DNA of 27,267 nucleotides, from positions 1 through 27,267 of IMG/VR virus record IMGVR_UViG_3300045996_000833; one strand, given 5' to 3'. Source of the stretch: a virus. The notes below the pieces were generated by a model. That model was not told where the DNA came from, made no database searches, and was given only the letters and a program-made list of their open reading frames with translations. Positions 18,967 to 24,822 of the stretch are shown piece by piece (the stretch's first letter is position 1; each line of letters begins with the position of its first letter). Position numbers and translations under genes: made by a program.

Positions 18967-19048
18967 AACCAATACCCTTGACGTAGGAGAAGGCACCAAT
19001 GACGGTGCCCGCGAGGATGAGGAGAAGGACTATGTAGTGACCGAGCAT
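18812..19048 (-). CDS. Inner-membrane spanin subunit (Rz-like)
   Basis: The 78-residue product starts at the ATG at 19048, overlapping the endolysin stop (TAATG). An N-terminal membrane helix (HYIVLLLILAGTVIGAFSYV, 4-23) is followed by a charged periplasmic part (YEQCKSEWFWELQQEAKDGE, KIRTDSERD). It is shorter than lambda Rz. Placement right after the endolysin and the out-of-frame lipoprotein gene inside its 3' half identify it as the i-spanin. Confidence 0.75.
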   Translation of the reverse strand: MLGHYIVLLLILAGTVIGAFSYVKGIGYEQCKSEWFWELQQEAKDGEKIRTDSERDVARDVPDVVRRDPRNRDNWPKP

Positions 19049-19863
19049 TAGGGGGCTTTCTTCATGTTCGAGCGTTTGATCCAGACAAAGACGCCCGCAC
19101 CGATGACGACCGCGAAGATCCAGAAGGTGGGCTTTGAGGCAGCAGCAATACCGGCCTGAAGCAGGGTCTCCGGTGCCTGCGTGATGGCTTCCCACGCCTG
19201 GGTGAGCAGACCGATAACGCCAGCGCCGACACCGAGCTTTGCGCCCTCAGAGATACCCGACTTGGGTGCGCCTTCGGGGGCCTCGTGCGGCTTGGTGTCG
19301 TCGGGCTCCGGTGGCATCGCCGCGAGAGCAACAGTCCCTTCCGGTGGCGCGTCTACCTCAGTCTCTTCACGTCCCCACAGGGCCTGCTCTGCCGTGCGCC
19401 TGCGGACGAGGCCTCTCAGCACCTTGCCCTTGGAGCGGGTGTAGAGCGCGAAGGCATCGCGAGCGCCGTCATAGTCGCCAGCGTTGAGCTTCTTCAGCAG
19501 CGATGACTTTTGCAGGTTGCCGGTGCCACAGTTGAAGGTGAACGACACCAGGGCGTCGAACTGCCCCTGCGTCAGCGGCACCTTGACCAGACGGTTAACC
19601 GCCTCTTCGCATTCGTCGAGATCGACGTCGAGGATCTCAAGCGCTGTCTTCTCGGTGACGCGCAGGCCCTTGATGATCTTCAGCGGATGCTTGGCAGCGT
19701 CGGTGTGGCCATACCCGATGGTCAGCGTTCCCTTGACGGCCTCGCCATTCCACTCCCGATACTTGCCCTTCACCGGAGGGAGAAGGTCGTCATAGACGTA
19801 GCCGACGAAGGACTCGAAACTCTTGACGAGGTCGAGGCCCTTCTTGCTGATCTTGCGTTTCAT
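19048..19863 (-). CDS. GH24 lysozyme-type endolysin with C-terminal membrane segments
   Basis: The 271-residue product starts at the ATG at 19863, which overlaps the upstream stop. The T4/P21-type lysozyme domain (about 1-155) has Glu17 in KSFESFVGY, Asp25/26 nearby and TIGYGHT (48-54), then ALVSFTFNCGTGNLQKSSLL and GLVRRRTAEQALW. An insertion of about 18 residues lies between the catalytic Asp and TIGYGH. A Pro-rich linker and two hydrophobic helices follow (near 215-240 and 248-266), ending in IKRSNMKKAP. It cleaves peptidoglycan; the C-terminal helices would anchor it in the inner membrane until holin action. Confidence 0.9.
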   Translation of the reverse strand: MKRKISKKGLDLVKSFESFVGYVYDDLLPPVKGKYREWNGEAVKGTLTIGYGHTDAAKHPLKIIKGLRVTEKTALEILDVDLDECEEAVNRLVKVPLTQGQFDALVSFTFNCGTGNLQKSSLLKKLNAGDYDGARDAFALYTRSKGKVLRGLVRRRTAEQALWGREETEVDAPPEGTVALAAMPPEPDDTKPHEAPEGAPKSGISEGAKLGVGAGVIGLLTQAWEAITQAPETLLQAGIAAASKPTFWIFAVVIGAGVFVWIKRSNMKKAP

Positions 19864-20090
19864 TGTGGTTGGTTCTCTTTTGTAGCGGCCCTTGCGGCTG
19901 CCCAAGCGGGGACGAGATAGGCAACCACGCTAAAGCCGATGCCAGCCAAGACCCCGGCTGCGATTGAGAATGACCAAGACAGCGCGCTGGCGTGGAGAGA
20001 GTTGTCACCCTTGCCGTAGAGGATGATCCACACGATGACGCTGGCGCAGAACAGCAGGGTCACGATGGCGAAGATGATCTTGGATTTCAC
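19860..20090 (-). CDS. Two-span membrane protein, probable holin
   Basis: The 76-residue product starts at a GTG at 20090 that shares a base with the preceding TAG. Two transmembrane helices, IIFAIVTLLFCASVIVWIIL (5-24) and FSIAAGVLAGIGFSVVAYLV (about 41-60), are separated by a short polar loop, and the C-terminus (ARAATKENQPQ) is charged. It lies directly upstream of the endolysin with an ATGA overlap, the usual holin place. It competes for that role with the 61-residue neighbour. Confidence 0.65.
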   Translation of the reverse strand: MKSKIIFAIVTLLFCASVIVWIILYGKGDNSLHASALSWSFSIAAGVLAGIGFSVVAYLVPAWAAARAATKENQPQ

Positions 20091-20275
20091 TAGAGCGCCC
20101 CCAGCAATGCTGCCGCCGATGTGACGACGCTCGACGCGGTCCCGCAGCAGATGAGGCCGGTCAGGGTGCAATCTCTCCAGCCACTGGGCATCTCTGCCCG
20201 CAGGCTTTGGTAGATCACCCAGCCCATCCAACCCGAGAAGCAGAGCGAGACAGCAGCAAAAATCCACATGGGCAT
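20090..20275 (-). CDS. Two-span small membrane protein, holin or antiholin candidate
   Basis: The 61-residue product starts at the ATG at 20275, just after GATCGGAGA. Helix one is MWIFAAVSLCFSGWMGWVIY (3-22). Helix two is a Cys/Ala/Ser-rich stretch (LTGLICCGTASSVVTSAAAL). The linker RAEMPSGWRDCT is short. Two small two-span genes in tandem before an endolysin suggest a holin/antiholin pair, though the sequence does not show which is which. Confidence 0.6.
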   Translation of the reverse strand: MPMWIFAAVSLCFSGWMGWVIYQSLRAEMPSGWRDCTLTGLICCGTASSVVTSAAALLGAL

Positions 20276-20282
20276 TCTCCGA

Positions 20283-20642
20283 TCAGGCTTTGGGGTGACT
20301 GGGGGGCCAACCGTTGCAGTGCGCGAGCTCGTGCCGAAGCAGGCGTTTGTAGGCGGCGACGGTGACGACCTCGCCGGTCGAGAGGACCGTGCCGATGGCG
20401 GGCATCCACACCGTGCACTTCTCCGGCAACTCATCCATGAAGGCACAGGCATAGGCGAAGGGCGTGCATACGCTCCACGCGCTCAGGGTTCGCTCATCGG
20501 TGTTGTGCAGGATCAACTTGCCGGTGTAGGGACGGACGTATTTTGCAGGCGGTTCCGGCACATGACCGAGGGCGAATGCCGGAGGCTTGGCCCAAAGAAA
20601 AAGGCCGCCCAGAAGGACGGCCACGAGAGCAAGGTATCTCAT
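20283..20642 (-). CDS. Exported phage metalloprotease-like protein (HELAH)
   Basis: The 119-residue product starts at the ATG at 20642. A signal peptide or anchor (YLALVAVLLGGLFLWA) is followed by a domain with four Cys (59, 66, 76, 109) and the zinc motif RHELAHCNGWPPSHP (103-117), giving HExxH with His116 as a likely third ligand. I recall this RHE.AHCNGWP...H ending from alphaproteobacterial phage lysis and tail regions. It acts outside the cytoplasm, perhaps helping envelope degradation. No Shine-Dalgarno is seen; it starts five bases after the upstream stop. Confidence 0.7.
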   Translation of the reverse strand: MRYLALVAVLLGGLFLWAKPPAFALGHVPEPPAKYVRPYTGKLILHNTDERTLSAWSVCTPFAYACAFMDELPEKCTVWMPAIGTVLSTGEVVTVAAYKRLLRHELAHCNGWPPSHPKA

Positions 20643-20647
20643 CGGAC

Positions 20648-20791
20648 TTAGAAGACGAGGGCCACGGCTACTGCGCCGAGGAGAATAATCGCCGCCCAAA
20701 CCGGATGCGCCTTGACCAGCGCTACCAGCTTGCCGAATAGCTTCTTGTACCAAGGGGCCTTGTCAGACACGGGGGTGTCACCGATAGCCAT
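20648..20791 (-). CDS. 47-residue membrane peptide
   Basis: The ATG at 20791 follows AAAGGAA and the frame ends in TAA at 20648. The product is MAIGDTPVSDKAPWYKKLFG, a basic helix KLVALVKAHP, and a C-terminal membrane segment VWAAIILLGAVAVALVF. A good ribosome-binding site and clean anchor composition support it. It opens the lysis cassette after the tail-fibre genes. It could be a pinholin-like or regulatory peptide; no family is recognised. Confidence 0.65.
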   Translation of the reverse strand: MAIGDTPVSDKAPWYKKLFGKLVALVKAHPVWAAIILLGAVAVALVF

Positions 20792-20827
20792 TGGAGTGTT
20801 CCTTTGTTGGAGGGGTTGGGGTTACGC

Positions 20828-22636
20828 TTAGACAATCCTGTAGGTGAAGGTAAAATTGATGCTGTGGTTGGCTGTCGTCTGAGCCAAGAAGTTGAACGAC
20901 GCGCGGTTCGCTATGGAGCCGTTGATCGCAACAGCTTGATTGACGGCGGCGGCGGCTCCAGATCCACCAAGCTGCTGTTCAGCAGAAAAGGTGGAGGCAA
21001 TAGGCAGCGTCAGGCGAACCTCAGTTGCCGTGCCCGCTGCTGCGGTAGGATCGACGTTGACCTTCCCAGACACGGTAACGACGTCACCGATCCGCATATA
21101 CTGACAGGCGAATGCGGTGCTGGCTGCGACGTTGGCGTGGTCGGTAACGGTTGGCGTGTAGATGCTGGCTTCTTGTGGCGTGGGCAGGGCGGCTATCGCA
21201 GCAGAGGCCGCTGACACCTCATCATCGAGAAGTTCCAGAACGTTTTGAACGTCTTCCCAAGCGGCTGCGTATGGCTCTACCAATACTTCATCAGCGCGGG
21301 GCGCATTCAGGTTCTTTATATACTGTATGATCGTTAAGCTTGATGCTTGAATGTTCTCGGCAACGGCAATCACGCGGTAATAGGTGTAGCCAGACGGAAG
21401 ATCTGGCTCCCCATTTCCGTTCAGCGCACATTGCGACACATCAACAGACCCGTCGCTGTCCTTTCGGATCAGACAGATGGCGTAGAGACCGCCGCCATTG
21501 GCAAAGGTGACAAAGCCGCCGCGCCCGTAGGTAGCGCCAGCGGCACCCAGTGCTGCTCCGGTATCGCCAGCGGTATCCGTTGTGGGCAGGAAGTTCTGAA
21601 AGACGGTCGCCGAGGCGCGATTGATAATAGAGGGGTGGCCGAGGCTACTAAAAAGAACACCAAATAGTGCCGTAAGCTGATCGTCGAGATCATCAAGGCT
21701 TGGTGCCGATCCAAAGTCGGTCAGGAACGCCGTGCCCGTTCCGGTGACAGCCGTGCCAGCCGACGTCACCGTCCCGGCAAGCGTTGCCGACACGACGTAG
21801 GCACCGGCATTGGTGCCAGCCACGAAGACCTCATCAAGCCTCTTGGTTATGCGAGAGGGCAGGAAGAGGTCCACGGTGTCCGTGCTGTCGCGCACAGATC
21901 CAGCGGTGATGTCGATGTCGGTTGTCGGGGCGGATGCGTTCTTGGTAACGCGCAGGCCCTGAATGGCGTAGTATTCGATCTTGTTCTGGGGGGCGTCGAG
22001 TAGCGCAATCGCCCAGGCAGAATAGGACGTCGATACGGTGGCGTTGGTGGCGTTCTTGGTAACGATCAGCGTCGTGCCGCTGTAGGCTTCGACCCTGCCA
22101 ATGAGCGCAATCGAGCGGTCCTCAATCGGAAACATCAACAGCTTGCCGCCGACCGGAAAGAACTTCCCGCTCGACACCGTGAAGGTGAACGGACCTGCCC
22201 CAGTCGGATCGACCGAGGTGAGTGACGTGTCCTTTGTGATGCCGTGCTTTGGCCTCGCAACAACCTGGATCTCCCAGTTGCTGGAGGTAATGTTGCCAGC
22301 CTGAGAGATGTCCTCGACATGCAGCGTCAGCAGCGTTGGCCCGCTCGCGTCCTTGTCGATGATCTCGGCCCACATGAAGGCGCTGACATCATCCATCGAG
22401 GTGACGAGGACGTCGTCGCCGATACGGAAGCTGTTCAGTTCGTCGTCAATGGTGAGGAGGTGAACGCCAAGGGCAATCGTGGTCTCGGTGTGCGAGTAAG
22501 CCACCGCGCCGAACCGCCCCTTGTAGGATAGCTCCGCAACGTCAACCTGACCAAAGATCGCCTTGCCGTCTTCGTCGAGCCCTCTGACAACCTGCCGCAG
22601 GTCCGATGGACGCTGTGGGCCAAAGACCTCGCTCAT
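20828..22636 (-). CDS. Tail fibre or tail appendage protein (602 residues)
   Basis: The N-terminal half is a series of beta-rich segments (SYKGRFGAVAYSHTETTIAL, TLLTLHVEDISQAGNITSSN, TKRLDEVFVAGTNAGAYVVS). The C-terminal part (about 490-602) has YTPTVTDHANVAASTAFACQ, YMRIGDVVTVSGKVNVDPTA and SINFTFTYRIV, the pattern of a phage tail-fibre tip that trimerises. Ser/Thr/Ala-rich content and lack of enzyme motifs fit a structural protein. It overlaps the gene upstream by ATGA. It is probably a receptor-binding or fibre component. Confidence 0.7.
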   Translation of the reverse strand: MSEVFGPQRPSDLRQVVRGLDEDGKAIFGQVDVAELSYKGRFGAVAYSHTETTIALGVHLLTIDDELNSFRIGDDVLVTSMDDVSAFMWAEIIDKDASGPTLLTLHVEDISQAGNITSSNWEIQVVARPKHGITKDTSLTSVDPTGAGPFTFTVSSGKFFPVGGKLLMFPIEDRSIALIGRVEAYSGTTLIVTKNATNATVSTSYSAWAIALLDAPQNKIEYYAIQGLRVTKNASAPTTDIDITAGSVRDSTDTVDLFLPSRITKRLDEVFVAGTNAGAYVVSATLAGTVTSAGTAVTGTGTAFLTDFGSAPSLDDLDDQLTALFGVLFSSLGHPSIINRASATVFQNFLPTTDTAGDTGAALGAAGATYGRGGFVTFANGGGLYAICLIRKDSDGSVDVSQCALNGNGEPDLPSGYTYYRVIAVAENIQASSLTIIQYIKNLNAPRADEVLVEPYAAAWEDVQNVLELLDDEVSAASAAIAALPTPQEASIYTPTVTDHANVAASTAFACQYMRIGDVVTVSGKVNVDPTAAAGTATEVRLTLPIASTFSAEQQLGGSGAAAAVNQAVAINGSIANRASFNFLAQTTANHSINFTFTYRIV

Positions 22637-23190
22637 TCTGTGAAGGTGTCCATTTCATAAAGGAAGACAGACGCGCCGGACGTCACGAGGTAGCCCGACG
22701 TCCTGTTCGCCGTTCCAGCCTGCGCGACAGCAGTAAGGCGGTAGGTCGAGACATACGGGCCCTTCTGCACGGCGAATGGAACAATGCCGCCGCCGCTCGA
22801 CGATACGTTGTAGGCGACGAGAACCGCACGCGAGCGGTCGATGGTGAAGGTGATGTCGTCAGACAGGGCGTAGCCGTTGCGCGTCAGAGATACGGCATCG
22901 GCTCCACGGAAGGTGACGTTGGTCGGTGTGGCAGACGAATCGTAGAGGTCGCTTGTCGTTGCGTTGGCAGCAAGAGAGATGGTGACCTTGCTCAAGGTTA
23001 CTGTGCCGCCTGGCGCGATGGGCCCGCGCAGGCGCAGCCTCACCTTTGTGCCGCTGCTTTGAAGAAAGTAAGGCATGTATTTGGTGACGAAGGTGTAGCC
23101 AGCGTAGTTGTGGTCTACCGTCGGAACCAGCGTCGGAATACACGGCGAGTATTTCGCCGCGTCGAACGAGGTGCTTACGAAGTAAGCCAT
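22633..23190 (-). CDS. Beta-rich virion-type protein (185 residues)
   Basis: The product is Ser/Thr-rich and appears all-beta: GYTFVTKYMPYFLQSSGTKV, LRGPIAPGGTVTLSKVTISL, DITFTIDRSRAVLVAYNVSS, TSGYLVTSGASVFLYEMDTF. There is no signal peptide or enzyme motif. It is coupled to fibre-like genes on both sides (TAATG before, ATGA after), so it is probably a fibre chaperone, connector or small appendage. Family not recognised. Confidence 0.6.
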   Translation of the reverse strand: MAYFVSTSFDAAKYSPCIPTLVPTVDHNYAGYTFVTKYMPYFLQSSGTKVRLRLRGPIAPGGTVTLSKVTISLAANATTSDLYDSSATPTNVTFRGADAVSLTRNGYALSDDITFTIDRSRAVLVAYNVSSSGGGIVPFAVQKGPYVSTYRLTAVAQAGTANRTSGYLVTSGASVFLYEMDTFTE

Positions 23191-24392
23191 TAGACGCGCG
23201 TCCCGATGAGGTAGACCTTGAGGCCGCGAGCCGTGCCGTCGCCCACAGCATCGACGTCGATGGTGATCTCGGCATCGTCAGCAATCGCGCTGTCGCTGAT
23301 GACGGCAGGAACCGCAGCGGTGGTGCTTGTCTTCTCACCGTTGTCGATGGTGAGCTTGGTCGAGATGACCGTCGTGCCGCTCTCATTGATGTCCACTGTC
23401 ACAACGGTTCCACTGGTCTGCGCGACGGTGAGAGAGGCGCGAACCGCCGACAGCGTCATCGCGTAGGGCATGCGGAAGGTGATCTTATTGGTTCCGCTGA
23501 TGACAACGGAGTTCTCGTCGGTGACGGGGATGATGAGGGATTCCGTCCTCGCCTTGATGGCTGCCGTCATGGAGGAGACAGCGGGCACACGCGCGGTGTC
23601 GGTGCCGGTGATGGCCTCTGCATCGGTGGCGAGCTCCGCCGTGCCAGCATAGGCATCCGTGGCAGCCTGCTTGATGTTGTCGAATGCGGTCGCCGCCACT
23701 GCAACGTCTGAGAGGTTATTGGCAGCCAGCAAGTCGCCCGCGCCAGCGACCCATGTCGCGTCTGCGCGCAAGACCTTATTGGCCGCGATCTCGGCAGCGG
23801 TCGGTCCCGGCACCAGACCTTTGAGATCCTGCGCCACGACGTTGAGGATCGCTGTGGCCTGAGTTGCGGTCAGGTCCGTGGGAACACCCGTGCCAGCCCC
23901 GACAGCGCGTCCCTTGATGGTGGACTGAGCCATGTCGGCTGATTCGGCGTTGGTGACCAGCGTGCCAGCGGTCCAAGTATTCAGAGCGGTGCGGCGAACG
24001 ATGCCCGTGGTGGCTAGCGCCTCAACCGCCGTCAGATCGCCGCCAAGGCTGGAAGAGGGGGTAAACTCGGCCCAGGTGATGGTTGACGTCCCCACCACAG
24101 GCGGCTCCGCAGAGACCGTGCAGTTGTATTGCTTGCCAGCATTGGTTGACCCGCCGGTGACGTAGACCGCCGTGCCGGTAAGAAAATCCTGGGCCGCATC
24201 GAAGTCGGTTGCCCGCTCCCACGCACCGCTGGACGACACATAGATGCCGTTCTCGGTGGTGTCGGTCTGGTCCTTGACCAGAACGCGGTCTTCTGACGTG
24301 AGCGTCCCGTCGATGGTTTGCTCTGCCGACAGCGTGATATTTGCCGTCGTGGCAAGCAATACGGGTTGCTTCCAGCCTCGTTCTGCTGACAT
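23190..24392 (-). CDS. Tail-fibre-like protein (400 residues)
   Basis: The N-terminus (QPVLLATTANITLSAEQTID, DRVLVKDQTDTTENGIYVSS, WERATDFDAAQDFLTGTAVY) is a module I know from many phage tail fibres and appendages. The middle is Ala/Thr-rich with LRADATWV and LSDVAVAATAFDNIKQAA, typical of fibre shafts. The C-terminal domain (about 285-400: TFRMPYAMTLSAVRASLTVA, VVTVDINESGTTVISTKLTI, then ADDAEITIDVDAVG) is a beta-sandwich, possibly carbohydrate-binding. The ATG at 24392 sits 15 bp after a terminator-like hairpin. Confidence 0.75.
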   Translation of the reverse strand: MSAERGWKQPVLLATTANITLSAEQTIDGTLTSEDRVLVKDQTDTTENGIYVSSSGAWERATDFDAAQDFLTGTAVYVTGGSTNAGKQYNCTVSAEPPVVGTSTITWAEFTPSSSLGGDLTAVEALATTGIVRRTALNTWTAGTLVTNAESADMAQSTIKGRAVGAGTGVPTDLTATQATAILNVVAQDLKGLVPGPTAAEIAANKVLRADATWVAGAGDLLAANNLSDVAVAATAFDNIKQAATDAYAGTAELATDAEAITGTDTARVPAVSSMTAAIKARTESLIIPVTDENSVVISGTNKITFRMPYAMTLSAVRASLTVAQTSGTVVTVDINESGTTVISTKLTIDNGEKTSTTAAVPAVISDSAIADDAEITIDVDAVGDGTARGLKVYLIGTRV

Positions 24393-24406
24393 TGATCGAT
24401 CATCCC

Positions 24407-24440
24407 CAAAAGAAAAGGCCCCCCGAAATGGAGGGCCTTG
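24407..24440 (-). terminator. Rho-independent terminator or attenuator just before the fibre genes
   Basis: Read leftward, AAGGCCCTCC (24439-24430) pairs with the GGGGGGCCTT arm (24424-24415) across a 5-nt loop, followed by a U-rich run (TTTTCTTTT, 24416-24408). The first codon of the 400-residue gene is only 15 bp further on, leaving little room for a new promoter. Confidence 0.8.
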
Positions 24441-24467
24441 TTAACCTTCTCGCACCACGGGTACGGA

Positions 24468-24767
24468 TTAGTTCATTAACGCTCTCGGCAACCCCATGAT
24501 CAGGATCGCCATGAAACCGAGAAGGACGAAGCCCGCCCAGCGCGGCATATTCCGTGCCTTCTTCAGGACCAGCGGCTCTCCGCCCGGCGCGTCCATGACC
24601 CACCCCACGCCGTAGATGACGACCCACAAAGCCGCCAGACCGGTTAAGAATGTGCCGATATAGTTGGGGGCAAAGTGTGCCGGTGCCGCCTCGGTTACGA
24701 GGTAAGCCCCAGCCGCCCAGACGCATGTGGCCAGAACTGCCAGCCTAGAACGCATGGTTGTAAACAT
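24468..24767 (-). CDS. Three-span membrane protein, possibly leaderless mRNA
   Basis: The 99-residue product has three hydrophobic helices: about 8-26 (LAVLATCVWAAGAYLVTEA), 35-57 (NYIGTFLTGLAALWVVIYGV) and 78-95 (GFVLLGFMAILIMGLP), with a loop GGEPLVLKKARNMPR. No family is recognised. The promoter at 24775-24804 predicts transcription starting at about 24768, next to the ATG at 24767, and there is no Shine-Dalgarno, so translation may be leaderless; the ATG at 24755 is an alternative. It lies alone between that promoter and the terminator at 24407-24440. Confidence 0.65.
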   Translation of the reverse strand: MFTTMRSRLAVLATCVWAAGAYLVTEAAPAHFAPNYIGTFLTGLAALWVVIYGVGWVMDAPGGEPLVLKKARNMPRWAGFVLLGFMAILIMGLPRALMN

Positions 24768-24774
24768 AACAAAT

Positions 24775-24804
24775 ACAGTACCACATATGTGACACCAAGA
24801 TCAA
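24775..24804 (-). promoter_or_regulatory. Leftward promoter with palindromic operator-like spacer (copy B)
   Basis: TTGATC (24804-24799) and TACTGT (24780-24775) flank an 18-bp spacer holding CACATATGTG. Aligned with copy A (908-937), the GGTTGA start, the palindrome and the TGTATTT after it are all conserved. Its transcript would start at about the ATG of the membrane protein. Confidence 0.6.
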
Positions 24805-24808
24805 CCAG

Positions 24809-24817
24809 TTATCCACA
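24809..24817 (+). promoter_or_regulatory. Perfect DnaA-box match
   Basis: The plus strand reads TTATCCACA, five bases from the -35 of promoter copy B. With the match at 957-965, both copies of the promoter have a DnaA box upstream, but in opposite orientation and at different spacing. Confidence 0.4.
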
Positions 24818-24822
24818 GGGGA

